Of a DNA stretch of 64,000 bases, positions 8,345 to 17,601 are shown piece after piece. Source of the stretch: Actinopolymorpha sp. NPDC004070 (GTDB taxonomy: Bacteria; Actinomycetota; Actinomycetes; Propionibacteriales; Actinopolymorphaceae); contig NZ_JBEXMJ010000007.1 of the NCBI RefSeq assembly GCF_040610475.1, positions 248,001 through 312,000 of the forward strand. Direction: 5' to 3'. How positions within the stretch are numbered: position 1 is the stretch's first letter; each line of letters begins with the position of its first letter. The notes beneath the pieces are model-generated. The model searched no databases. It was not told the origin of the DNA and worked only from the letters and a program-made list of their open reading frames with translations. The position numbers were made by a program, and so were the translations under genes.

Positions 8345-9067
8345 TCAGGACGCGACCCGGGCGAGCAGCCCCGCGACGAGGCCTCCGACCAGCGGCGCCA
8401 CCACCGGCACCCAGGCGTACTGCCAGTCGCTTTCGCCCTTGCCTTTGATAGGAAGAACGGCATGGGCGAAGCGTGGGCCGAGGTCGCGGGCGGGGTTGAT
8501 CGCGAAGCCGGTCGGGCCGCCCAGGCACGCGCCTATTCCCACGACCACCAGCGCCGCGGCCAGCGGGCCGAGCCCGGACGGCGTGCGCCCGAGCACCAGA
8601 ACGACGTAGACCAGGACGAAGGTCGCGATCGCCTCGGTCACGACGTTCCATGCGTAGGCACGATAACGGGGCGCGGTGGCGAAGACCGCCAGCTTGTCGG
8701 CTTCGGTCTCGCTGTGTTCGAAGTGCAGCCGGTACGCCAGGAAGCACAGCACCGCGCCGAGGAACGCGCCCAGGAACTCCCCGACCAGGTAGGCGAGGGT
8801 GTTCACGGGCGTCACCGGGATGCCCGGCGCGAAGCTCGGCGCGCCGTCGACGACGATGCCGAACGTCACCGCTGGATTCAGGTGCGCGCCGCTGGCGAAG
8901 GCGACGTACACGCCGACGAAGATGCCGAGACCCCAGCCGAGGCTGACCAGCAACCAGCCGCCCCGGTGTCCGAAGGTGTTCTTCAGCAGCACGTTCGCCC
9001 CCGCCGAGCAACCCAGCAGGGTCAGCATCATCGTCCCCAGCGTCTCCGAGACGACGATCGTCCACAT
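8345..9067 (-). CDS. glpF: glycerol uptake facilitator (MIP/aquaporin family)
   Basis: This is a six-helix channel for glycerol diffusion across the cytoplasmic membrane. Both NPA boxes are present: AHLNPAVTF in the first half and INPARDLGPR in the second. The Asp after NPAR is the mark of glycerol-conducting members rather than water channels. The length of 240 residues is normal. The gene starts at the ATG at 9067 and is followed by glpK on the same strand. The upstream region is shared with divergent glpD. Confidence 0.95.
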   Translation of the reverse strand: MWTIVVSETLGTMMLTLLGCSAGANVLLKNTFGHRGGWLLVSLGWGLGIFVGVYVAFASGAHLNPAVTFGIVVDGAPSFAPGIPVTPVNTLAYLVGEFLGAFLGAVLCFLAYRLHFEHSETEADKLAVFATAPRYRAYAWNVVTEAIATFVLVYVVLVLGRTPSGLGPLAAALVVVGIGACLGGPTGFAINPARDLGPRFAHAVLPIKGKGESDWQYAWVPVVAPLVGGLVAGLLARVAS

Positions 9068-9184
9068 CGAAGGACCCTTCCGGGCGGCGGCACGCGACGG
9101 ACGCCGGCCGAGCGGCGGCCCGGACCACGAGCCTGCCGAACGTCACTGCCCGATCCTGCCCGCCGCCGTACCGGCTGTCGCGAA

Positions 9185-9228
9185 AGTCCCCGACTTCTGC
9201 GATCCTGCGTGATTCCCGGATATCGGGG
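9185..9228. promoter_or_regulatory. candidate operators in the glpF-glpD divergent region
   Basis: AAGTC-CCC-GACTT (9185-9197) is a perfect 5-bp inverted repeat. CCCGGATATCGGGG (9215-9228) is a near palindrome around GATATC. Both lie in the 214 bases between divergent glpF and glpD, where a glycerol-responsive regulator would be expected to bind. No regulator gene is adjacent. Confidence 0.35.
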
Positions 9229-9281
9229 TCGGCAGGTGTCCGCTTGAGTCCGCTGTCCACGTATCGGCTGAGGAGTTGGTT

Positions 9282-11000
9282 GTGAGTAGTTCCGGGAAGT
9301 TGGGCCCGCAGGAACGCGCCGAGGCCTGGGACCGGTTCGGTGCCGAGCAGTTCGACGTGCTCGTGGTGGGTGGCGGCGTGACCGGTGCCGGTTCCGCGCT
9401 GGACGCCGTGACGCGCGGGCTGAACACCGCCCTGGTCGAGGCACGCGACTTCGCCAGCGGCACGTCCAGCCGGTCCAGCAAGCTCTTCCACGGCGGCCTG
9501 CGCTACCTCGAACAGCTGAACTTCGGGCTGGTCGCCGAGGCGTTGCGCGAACGCGAGCTCATGCTCACCCGGATCGCGCCGCACCTCGTCAAGCCGGTGG
9601 AGTTCCTGTACCCGCTGCAGCACCGGCTGTGGGAACGCCCGTACGTCGGCGCCGGCCTGATCCTCTACGACACCATGGGCCGCGGCCGCTCGGTGCCCGC
9701 CCACCGGCACCTCAGCCGGACCGGTGCGCTCAAGCTCAGCCCCGGGCTGCGTCAGGACGCGCTGGTCGGCGCGGTGCGTTACTACGACGCGCAGGCCGAC
9801 GACGCCCGCCACACGCTCACGGTGGTGCGCACCGCCGCCCGCTACGGCGCCGCGGTCCGCAACTCCAGCGAGGTGACCGGCTTCCTGCACGAGGGCGGCC
9901 GGGTGGTCGGAGCGGAGGTGCGCGACGTCGACTCCGGTGCCACCACGACGATCCGGGCGAAGGTCGTGATCAACGCGACCGGGGTCTGGACCGACGACCT
10001 GCAGCGCCTCACCGGCGGGCGGGGGCGGTTCCGCGTACGAGCCTCCAAGGGAGTGCACGTCCTGGTGCCGCGGGACCGGATCGCCTCCGAGGTCGGGCTG
10101 ATCCTGCGGACCGAACGCTCGGTGCTGTTCGTCATCCCGTGGGGCAACCACTGGATCATCGGCACCACCGACACCGACTGGAACCTCGACCGCGCCCACC
10201 CCGCGGCCAGCCGCGCCGACATCGACTACCTCCTCGCCCACGTCAACGAGGTCCTGTCGGTGCCGCTCACCCACGACGACATCGAGGGCGTGTACGCCGG
10301 GCTGCGGCCGCTGCTGGCCGGTGAGTCCGAGCAGACCAGCCAGCTGTCGCGGGAGCACGCGGTGGCCCGGCCCCTGCCCGGCCTGGTCTCGATCGCGGGC
10401 GGGAAGTACACGACCTACCGGGTGATGGCCAAGGACGCGATCGACGCGGCTCGGCCCGACCTCGGGAACTCACTCCCGCCGTCGGTGACCGAGCACGTCC
10501 CGCTGGTCGGGGCCGAGGGATACCACGCGCTGATCAACCAGGTGGACCGGCTGGCCGAGGACCACGGGCTCCCGGTGTGGCGGATGCAGCGGCTGCTGGA
10601 CCGGTACGGCTCGATGGTCGACGAACTGATGACGCTGGCCGAGGACGACCCGTCCCTGCTGGAGCCGCTGCCCGGCGCGGGGGAGTACCTCCGGGTGGAG
10701 GCGAGGTACGCCGCCACGCACGAGGCGGCGGTGCACCTGGACGACGTCCTCGCCCGGCGGACCAGGATCTCCATCGAGACCCCGCACCGGGGTACGGAGA
10801 CCGCGCAGCCCGCGGCCGAACTCGTCGCGGACGTGCTCGGGTGGGACGACGCGCGCACCCGCAACGAGGTGGAGGTCTACCAGGCCCGGGTGGCCGCCGA
10901 GCGCGAGTCGCAGCGCAAGCCCGACGACCTGGGCGCCGACGCCGAGCGGCTGCTCGCGCCGGACACCCGCAAGCTCGCCGTGGGCCGCGCCATGGGCTGA
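9282..11000 (+). CDS. glpD: aerobic glycerol-3-phosphate dehydrogenase
   Basis: GlpD is a membrane-associated FAD enzyme that oxidises glycerol 3-phosphate to dihydroxyacetone phosphate and passes electrons to quinone. The Rossmann dinucleotide motif VVGGGVTGAG is at residues 28-37. It is followed by RSSKLFHGGLRYLEQ, typical of GlpD, and further along by IPWGNHWIIGTTDTDW and SIAGGKYTTYR. The length of 572 residues is standard. I chose the GTG at 9282, six bases after GAGGAG; a TTG two codons upstream is less well placed. It is divergent from glpFK and convergent with the Lhr helicase gene. Confidence 0.96.
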   Translation: MSSSGKLGPQERAEAWDRFGAEQFDVLVVGGGVTGAGSALDAVTRGLNTALVEARDFASGTSSRSSKLFHGGLRYLEQLNFGLVAEALRERELMLTRIAPHLVKPVEFLYPLQHRLWERPYVGAGLILYDTMGRGRSVPAHRHLSRTGALKLSPGLRQDALVGAVRYYDAQADDARHTLTVVRTAARYGAAVRNSSEVTGFLHEGGRVVGAEVRDVDSGATTTIRAKVVINATGVWTDDLQRLTGGRGRFRVRASKGVHVLVPRDRIASEVGLILRTERSVLFVIPWGNHWIIGTTDTDWNLDRAHPAASRADIDYLLAHVNEVLSVPLTHDDIEGVYAGLRPLLAGESEQTSQLSREHAVARPLPGLVSIAGGKYTTYRVMAKDAIDAARPDLGNSLPPSVTEHVPLVGAEGYHALINQVDRLAEDHGLPVWRMQRLLDRYGSMVDELMTLAEDDPSLLEPLPGAGEYLRVEARYAATHEAAVHLDDVLARRTRISIETPHRGTETAQPAAELVADVLGWDDARTRNEVEVYQARVAAERESQRKPDDLGADAERLLAPDTRKLAVGRAMG

Positions 11001-11019
11001 CCGGCAGTCCTCCGGGGTT

Positions 11020-11051
11020 CGGATGCGCGGCTGAGTTCAGCCGCGCATCCG
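11020..11051. terminator. 15-bp perfect palindrome at the glpD/lhr convergent junction
   Basis: Bases 11020-11034 and 11037-11051 are perfectly complementary, with only GT between them. The right arm contains the stop codon and last codons of the lhr gene. It lies 20 bases after the glpD stop, so it can serve both genes as a terminator, with the two-base loop allowing a cruciform. Confidence 0.65.
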
Positions 11052-14000
11052 CAGGCCCCGTGGCGTGACGTGGAAGCCGGCCGCGGCCAGCGCGGTGGCC
11101 AGCGGCGTGGTGCCGTCGGGGTGGTTGGCCGGTCGCAGGATCGCCTCGCCGTCGACGCGTTCGACGGTCAGCTTGCCGAGCACCCCGTCACGGACGGCGA
11201 GCGCGAGCGCGTCGACGGCGGGTTGCAGCACCTGGAGATCCTCCGACCAGGTGAGGAGCGTGCGGCCGCCGCGTTCGACGTACAGCACCAGCTCGCCCTC
11301 GACCAGGACGACGAGCGCGCCCGCCTTCCGACCGGGCCGGTGCCCGTGCTGGTCGTCCGGTGCGCGGTCGGGCCGGGGCGGCCAGGCCAGCGCGGCGCCG
11401 TAGGGGTTGGCCGGGTCGGTGGCGGCGAGCACCAGCGTCCTGCCGGACGCGTCCGCGGACCGGCGGCCCGATCCACGCCCGCCTTGCCCGAACTGGCCGC
11501 CCTGGCCGTACTGGCCGGACAGCCCGCCGGGCTCCGCACCGGTGTCGGCGTTCGGGTCGCCCATGCCACGCAGGCGGTCGACGGCGCCGGGCGCACCGAA
11601 CTGCGCCGCGCCCAGGCCGGCGACGAAATAGCCCCGCCGGCAGCGGCCGGACTCCTCGAACGCCGACAGCACCTGGTAGACCGCCGCGAATCCGCCGGGG
11701 ATGCGCTCGGCCATCACGGCGCCACGAGTCACCACGCCGTGCCGGTCCAGCAGCGCCTCGGCCGCGGCGTGCGCACGCCGGGTGGCGTCGGGATCGCGCC
11801 CGGGCAGCAGCGACCAGCGTCCTGCGGCGGTCGGCGGACCGGTCCGCGACGGCATCGCCGGGCGCCCGCGTCCGCGAAGGCCCGACCGTCCGGCGGCGAA
11901 CCTGGCCCGGGGCGCGCTGCGCCGGGTCCGGTGCGTCGAGGAGCCGCTGCCCACCAGCGTCCGCAGCGGGGCCAGCGTGTCGCCGGTCACGTGTCCGGCC
12001 CACACGAGGTCCCACAGTGCGGTCACCAGCGTCTGGTCGTCGAGCACCGGACTCTCGCCGATCCGGGTCTGGACCGCGCTGGACAGCGGCCGGAAGAAGA
12101 ACCCTCCGCCGGACTCGAGCACCTCCAGGATCGCGGTGTGCACCGGGCTCGGCTCGAACTCCGGATCGGGGTCGGGCAACGTCAGGTCGGCGGTGTCGGC
12201 GAGGTGCAACGACACCCAGCCGTCGGTGCCGGGCAGCGTGCCGTGGCCGGACCAGACCACCTCCCCGGAGGCGGTCAGTTCGTCCAGCATCGCGGGGGAG
12301 TAGTCGGGCACCCGGGTGGCCAGCACGAGGCGTTCGAGCGCGGACGCCGGCACCGCGCAGCCGGCCAGCTGCTCGACCACCGACAGCACGCCGTCCGTGC
12401 CGCGCTGCCGGCCGCCGACCTGCTGCCAGGTGGGGAGGAAGCGGGCGAGGACGGCGGGCTCGACCGGCTCGACCTCGCTGCGCAGAACAGCCAGCGAGCG
12501 GCGGCGGAGGGTGCGCAACACCCCGGCGTCGCACCACTCGGTGCCGTGGCCGGTGCCCACCGACCGGGCGGCCGGGACGACCGGGACGACCGGCGCCTCA
12601 CCACCGGCCGTGCCGTTCGTCCCTTCCGTACCCCCTGATCCCTGCGCCCCGCCGCCGGACGCCGGAGCTTCACCGGCCGGGCGGAAGGCGCCCTCGACCA
12701 CGCGCCCTTCACCGGCCAGCCGCCGCAGCGTGTCGGCGACCACGACGACGCCCAGCCCGAACCTCGCCGCGACCTCCCCGGCGTGGAACGGTCCGTGCGT
12801 GCGGGCGTACCGGGCCACCAGGTCACCCATCGGGTCCGCGACCGGCTCGGTGAACGCCTCCGGCACCCCGACCGGAAGCGGGATGCCGAGTGCGTCGCGC
12901 AGCCGCGCGGCGTCCTCAACGGCGGCCCAGCGTTCCTCACCGGCAAGGCCCGGCCCTCGGAACGCGATCACCCGGCGGGCCTGGGCCAGCTCGGCGAGCC
13001 AGCCGGCCGCCTGGGTGGGTTCGGTGCAGCGCTGCTCGACCTCCGCCGCGGACAGCGGGCCCAGCAGCCGCAACAGGTCGGCCACTCCTTCGGCGTCCCG
13101 GCACCGGCGGTCGGGAGTCAGCCGCTGCAGCTCGGTCTCGGTCCGCTCGATCACCTCCGCGTCGAGCAGGTCGCGCAGCTCGGTGGTGCCCAGCAGCTCC
13201 GCGAGCAGCGACTTGTCCAGGGCCAGCGCCGCGGCCTTGCGTTCGGCCAGCGGGGCGTCCCCTTCGTACATGAACGCGGCGATGTAGCCGAAGGTCAGCG
13301 ACTTCGCGAACGGCGACGGCTCCTGCGTCTCCACCTCGACCACCCGGATCCGGCGGGCGGCCACACCGCGGAGCAGCTCGACCAGCCCGGGCAGGTCGTA
13401 GACGTCCTGCAGGCACTCGCGCACGGTCTCCAGGACGATCGGGAACGAGGCGTACTTGCCGGCGACGGCCAGCAGTTGCGCGGAGCGCTGCCGCTGCTGC
13501 CACAGCGGAGTGCGGCGGCGCGGGTCGCGGCGGGGGAGCAGCAGGGCACGGGCGGCGCACTCGCGGAACCGGGACGCGAACAGCGCCGACCCGCCGAGCT
13601 CGTCGGTGACGATCCGCTCGATCTCCTCCGGCTCGAACAGCACCACGTCGGCACCGGGCGGGTCCTCGTCGGTGTCGGGGATGCGGAGCACGATGCCGTC
13701 GTCGGCGTGCGCGGCCTGGACGTCGACGCCGTAGCGTTCGCGCAGGCGGGCGCCGATGGCCAGTGCCCACGGCGCGTGCAGCCCACCGCCGAACGGCGTG
13801 TGGACGCAGACCCGCCAGTCTCCGAGCTCGTCCCGGAACCGCTCGACCACGATCGTCCGGTCGTCGGGCACGTGCCGGGTGGCCTGCTTCTGCTCCTCGA
13901 GGTAGGAGACGAGGTTGTCGGCCGCCCACTCGTCCAGACCTGCAGCGCGCACCTGTGCTCGCGCGTCGTCGGGTGACTGGCGGCCGAGCTTGCGGACGAA

Positions 14001-16016
14001 CGCGCCGATCGCCTGGCCCAGCTCGGCCGGCCGGCCCAGCGCGTCGCCCTTCCAGAACGGCAGCCGCCCGGGCTGCCCGGGAGCCGGAGACACCAAAACC
14101 CGGTCGTGGGTGATGTCCTCGATCCGCCAGGACGACGCGCCCAGGGTGAACACGTCGCCGGTGCGCGACTCGTACACCATCTCCTCGTCCAGCTCACCCA
14201 CCCGGCTGGACTTCTCACCGACCAGGAACACGCCGAACATGCCCCGGTCGGGGATGGTGCCGCCGCTGGTCACCGCGAGCCGCTGGGCGCCGGGCCGGGC
14301 GGTGAGCGTCCCCGCCACGCGGTCCCACACCAGCCGGGGCCGCAGCTCGGCGAACTCGTCGGAGGGGTAGCGGCCGGCCAGCATGTCCAGCACGGCGTCG
14401 AACGCCGACCGGGGCAGGGTGTGGAACGGCGCGGCCCGGCGGACCAGGTCGTACAGCTCGTCCACCGGCCAGGTGTCCACGCACACCGTGGACACGACCT
14501 GCTGGGCGAGGACGTCGAGCGGGTTGGCCGGCACCTTCGTGGCCTCGATCGAGCCGGTGCGCATCCGCTCGGTCACCACCGCGGTGGCGATCAGGTCGCC
14601 GCGGTACTTCGGGAAGATCACCCCCCTGGACACTGCGCCGACCTGGTGGCCCGCGCGACCGACCCGCTGCAGGCCGCTGGCCACCGAGGGCGGCGCCTCC
14701 ACCTGCACCACCAGGTCGACCGCGCCCATGTCGATGCCCAGCTCCAGGCTGCTGGTGGCGACCACGCAGGGCAGCCGGCCGGACTTCAGGTCGTCCTCGA
14801 TCAGGGCCCGCTGCTCCTTGCTCACCGAGCCGTGGTGGGCGCGGGCCAGAACGGGAGCGGCACCTCCGCTCGCACCTGCCTGGCCCATCAGCTCGGCCGG
14901 CCGCCCGATCACCCGCGGTCGTACGAGGTCGCTGGGAAACAGGTCGGACTCGCCCGCCTCCTCCGGCGCGCGATCCTGAGCACTCTCCTCGGCGCGGTCC
15001 TCGGCGATCTCGTTCAGCCGTGCGGTGAGTCGTTCGGCGAGCCGCCGGGAGTTGGCGAACACCAGCGTGGACCGCTGGGCGGCCACCAGGTCGGTGACCC
15101 GCTCCTCCACGTGCGGCCAGATGGACACCCGGCGGTCGGCGCCGGCCGCCGCGCCCAGCTGCTCCTCCGGTGGCAGCGGCCGGCCGAGCTCGCTCATGTC
15201 CTCCACGGGGACGACCACCTGCAGGTCGAACTCCTTGGCGTACGGAGGATTGACCACCGTCACCGGGTCGGCACCGCCCAGGAACCGCGCGACCTCCTCG
15301 ACCGGGCGTACGGTCGCGGACAGCCCGATCCGCTGGGCCCGGCGACCGGACGACGACGGCGCTGTCGCGGTGGCGGCCCCGGGCGCCTCGTCGTCCTCGC
15401 CGGCGCCTCCGTCCGCGGTGGCGGGGTCGGGCTCGCCGAGCAGCGCGTCCAGCCGCTCCAGAGACAGCGCCAGGTGCGCACCGCGCTTGGTGCCCGCGAC
15501 CGCGTGCACCTCGTCCACGATCACCGTCTCCACGCCGCGCAGCGACTCCCGGGCCTGGGAGGTGAGCAGCAGGAACAGCGACTCCGGCGTGGTGATCAGC
15601 ACGTCGGCGGGGGTCCGGGCGAACCGCCGCCGCTCCTCGGCCGGGGTGTCACCGGACCGGACGGCCACGTCGATGCGCGGCTCGGGCAGGCCGAGCCGGG
15701 CGGCGGTGTGCCGCAGACCGGCCAGCGGCGCGCGGAGGTTGCGCTCGATGTCGACCGCGAGCGCCTTCAGCGGCGAGACGTAGAGGACCCGGCAGCGGCG
15801 GGTGCGCTCGGCCGGGACCGGCTCGCGGGCCAGCCGGTCCAGCGCCCACAGGAAGGCCGCGAGCGTCTTGCCCGAACCGGTCGGTGCGACCACCAGGCTG
15901 TGGTGGCCGCGGCTGATGGCGTCCCAGGCACCCTCCTGAGCCGCCGTGGGCGCGGCAAAGGAGGACCGGAACCACTCCTGGGTGGCCGGGGAGAAGCGGT
16001 CGAGAACGTCGGGCAC
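11037..16016 (-). CDS. lhr: Lhr-type ATP-dependent helicase (very long form)
   Basis: Lhr is a superfamily 2 helicase that unwinds DNA or RNA-DNA duplexes and is linked to DNA repair. RecA-like domain 1 has Walker A APTGSGKT (44-51) and box II DEVH (168-171). The second RecA domain contains HHGSVSKEQRALIEDDLKSG and SLELGIDMGAVDLV. Winged-helix, Lhr-core and long C-terminal regions follow. At 1659 residues it exceeds the usual 1500 or so; the extra is in Gly/Thr- and Gly/Gln-rich linkers around residues 1140-1170 and 1490-1530. The GTG at 16016 gives VPDVLDRFSPATQEWF, which matches the start known for actinobacterial Lhr proteins. The ribosome site is weak (GGAG two bases away). Confidence 0.93.
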   Translation of the reverse strand: MPDVLDRFSPATQEWFRSSFAAPTAAQEGAWDAISRGHHSLVVAPTGSGKTLAAFLWALDRLAREPVPAERTRRCRVLYVSPLKALAVDIERNLRAPLAGLRHTAARLGLPEPRIDVAVRSGDTPAEERRRFARTPADVLITTPESLFLLLTSQARESLRGVETVIVDEVHAVAGTKRGAHLALSLERLDALLGEPDPATADGGAGEDDEAPGAATATAPSSSGRRAQRIGLSATVRPVEEVARFLGGADPVTVVNPPYAKEFDLQVVVPVEDMSELGRPLPPEEQLGAAAGADRRVSIWPHVEERVTDLVAAQRSTLVFANSRRLAERLTARLNEIAEDRAEESAQDRAPEEAGESDLFPSDLVRPRVIGRPAELMGQAGASGGAAPVLARAHHGSVSKEQRALIEDDLKSGRLPCVVATSSLELGIDMGAVDLVVQVEAPPSVASGLQRVGRAGHQVGAVSRGVIFPKYRGDLIATAVVTERMRTGSIEATKVPANPLDVLAQQVVSTVCVDTWPVDELYDLVRRAAPFHTLPRSAFDAVLDMLAGRYPSDEFAELRPRLVWDRVAGTLTARPGAQRLAVTSGGTIPDRGMFGVFLVGEKSSRVGELDEEMVYESRTGDVFTLGASSWRIEDITHDRVLVSPAPGQPGRLPFWKGDALGRPAELGQAIGAFVRKLGRQSPDDARAQVRAAGLDEWAADNLVSYLEEQKQATRHVPDDRTIVVERFRDELGDWRVCVHTPFGGGLHAPWALAIGARLRERYGVDVQAAHADDGIVLRIPDTDEDPPGADVVLFEPEEIERIVTDELGGSALFASRFRECAARALLLPRRDPRRRTPLWQQRQRSAQLLAVAGKYASFPIVLETVRECLQDVYDLPGLVELLRGVAARRIRVVEVETQEPSPFAKSLTFGYIAAFMYEGDAPLAERKAAALALDKSLLAELLGTTELRDLLDAEVIERTETELQRLTPDRRCRDAEGVADLLRLLGPLSAAEVEQRCTEPTQAAGWLAELAQARRVIAFRGPGLAGEERWAAVEDAARLRDALGIPLPVGVPEAFTEPVADPMGDLVARYARTHGPFHAGEVAARFGLGVVVVADTLRRLAGEGRVVEGAFRPAGEAPASGGGAQGSGGTEGTNGTAGGEAPVVPVVPAARSVGTGHGTEWCDAGVLRTLRRRSLAVLRSEVEPVEPAVLARFLPTWQQVGGRQRGTDGVLSVVEQLAGCAVPASALERLVLATRVPDYSPAMLDELTASGEVVWSGHGTLPGTDGWVSLHLADTADLTLPDPDPEFEPSPVHTAILEVLESGGGFFFRPLSSAVQTRIGESPVLDDQTLVTALWDLVWAGHVTGDTLAPLRTLVGSGSSTHRTRRSAPRARFAAGRSGLRGRGRPAMPSRTGPPTAAGRWSLLPGRDPDATRRAHAAAEALLDRHGVVTRGAVMAERIPGGFAAVYQVLSAFEESGRCRRGYFVAGLGAAQFGAPGAVDRLRGMGDPNADTGAEPGGLSGQYGQGGQFGQGGRGSGRRSADASGRTLVLAATDPANPYGAALAWPPRPDRAPDDQHGHRPGRKAGALVVLVEGELVLYVERGGRTLLTWSEDLQVLQPAVDALALAVRDGVLGKLTVERVDGEAILRPANHPDGTTPLATALAAAGFHVTPRGLRMRG

Positions 16017-16239
16017 CGCTCCATGGTGCCCCGGCCCACCGACAACCCCCGCCTCCGGGCGTCGTCCGCCCACGTCAGCCGCACGGAGGCACCATCCATT
16101 TCCGGTACAAAGCGGGCAGATCCCGGCGACATCGGGACGCCCACCGACCGCCGGGCACGGGTTCGGGTCCCGCGTCAGGTCCAGGCCGGCCAGGTCCCTG
16201 CCCGTCGGCCGCACGGTCCGGCCCGGCGGGCGAGAGAGG

Positions 16240-17601
16240 TCATCTGACCGTGACCGGCTCCCAGGTGCCGCCGCCGTCGGCGGTACGGAACAACCTGCCG
16301 TCCACGTCGAGGATGTAGCCCACCCGGTCGCTGGTGAACCCGGCGTACGTCGGCGTGCCGAGACCCTCCACTCTGGCCTGCGCCGGCTGGTCGGACTCGC
16401 TCACCACGAGCGCCTTCCCGGGAACTGCCACCACCGCCTGCCGACCGCTCCGGGCACCGAGCGCGGCCGCGGTGCCCGAGATCGCGGGAGTGCCCGAGGA
16501 CACCGGCGACCAGGAGGCGCCGTCGTCGCGGGACACGTGCACCTCGGCGGCGGTACCCGTGGGACAGGTCAGCCACATCGAGTCGCTGGTCGCGGACAGC
16601 CGGCCGGCCGCGAGGTCTGCCTTGCACGGCGTCGGGTGCTGGTCGAACGTCCGGCCGCCGTCGGCGGAGGTGAGGACGAAGGCGTCGTTGCCGGACCGGT
16701 CGGTGACCGCCACCACCTGCTGGGTCACCGCGAGGCTCGCGGGCGCGTGCAGGTCGACGCCGACCCGGCTCCAGGTGTCCTCGCCGCTCGGCGAGCGCCA
16801 CAGCGTCCAGGTGGAGCCGTCGCGCACCAGCGCGAACGCCGTGCCGTTCGCGGTCTCCAACTGCTCCACCAGGCCGGGCACGGAGCGCACCTGGTGCCAG
16901 CCGCGGCCGCCGTCGTGGGTGCTCCACAGGGCACCGCCGTAGGCCCAGCCGTCCTTGGCGTCGGCGGCGAACCGCAGGTCGTGGACGGTCTTGGTGGTGA
17001 CCTTGTTGGTGGCGCGGACGACCGGTGCGGCGAACTCCGGCAGGGCGGTGAAGCGGTCCCCGCCGTCACGGGTGACCACGACCGCGGCACGATCGGAGCC
17101 GGCGGCGGACTCCCCGAGGACCCAGAAGTTCTGGTCGCTCGCCGCGGTCAGGGACACCGGCGAGAACTTCGCCGGCACCGCCCCCGTCGCGACGTCGGGC
17201 GTCGCGGACTTACCCGGCGGAGTCGGCGAGGGGGTACGGGAGTCGGCGGTGGGAGGTGGGGTCGGGGTCGAACTCGGGCGCGGGGTGGACGCCGGCGCGC
17301 CGGCGGCGTCGTCGTCCTTCGGGCTCGGGGTCGCGGCACCGCTTCGCGCGCGTTCGACCGCGGTGGTGGACTCGCTCTTGCCTGCTGCCGTCGTCAGGAC
17401 AGGCTGGCGGAAGATGTATCCCACTCCGCCCACGCCGGCGACGAGCAGGAACACCGCCACGGCGGTCACCGCGGTGGTGCGGTGGCGCCTGCGCCGCGCG
17501 GCGGCGTTGACCCGCACCCGGTCGAGCAGGTCCGAATCGGCCGGCAACCGCCACGCGTCGTCGCGTAGCGCCTCGCGCAACCGGCCCTCTATCGGGTCCA
17601 T
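16240..17601 (-). CDS. single-pass membrane protein with BNR/YCF48-like beta-propeller, probable partner of the adjacent sigma factor
   Basis: The first 40 residues are cytoplasmic and charged (IEGRLREALRDDAW...). One membrane helix follows (TAVTAVAVFLLVAGVGGVGY), then a Pro/Ser/Thr-rich linker of about 90 residues, then an extracytoplasmic domain. That domain has repeated DGG-W/F units (STHDGGRGW, TSADGGRTF, SRDDGASW, TADGGGTW), which are typical of sialidase-like propellers. It overlaps the sigma gene end by 13 bases, with GAGGGGGAG before its ATG. Position and topology suggest it restrains or senses for the sigma factor, but no ZAS or RsdA motif is visible, so that role is inferred. Confidence 0.7.
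   Translation of the reverse strand: MDPIEGRLREALRDDAWRLPADSDLLDRVRVNAAARRRRHRTTAVTAVAVFLLVAGVGGVGYIFRQPVLTTAAGKSESTTAVERARSGAATPSPKDDDAAGAPASTPRPSSTPTPPPTADSRTPSPTPPGKSATPDVATGAVPAKFSPVSLTAASDQNFWVLGESAAGSDRAAVVVTRDGGDRFTALPEFAAPVVRATNKVTTKTVHDLRFAADAKDGWAYGGALWSTHDGGRGWHQVRSVPGLVEQLETANGTAFALVRDGSTWTLWRSPSGEDTWSRVGVDLHAPASLAVTQQVVAVTDRSGNDAFVLTSADGGRTFDQHPTPCKADLAAGRLSATSDSMWLTCPTGTAAEVHVSRDDGASWSPVSSGTPAISGTAAALGARSGRQAVVAVPGKALVVSESDQPAQARVEGLGTPTYAGFTSDRVGYILDVDGRLFRTADGGGTWEPVTVR

Noticed and set aside
7923..10358. 811-residue minus-strand frame across glpF and glpD
   Set aside because: It overlaps glpD antisense and glpF out of frame and has no recognisable domain.
14106..16247. 713-residue plus-strand frame antisense to lhr
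   Set aside because: The Lhr helicase motifs on the minus strand are unambiguous, and this frame has none.
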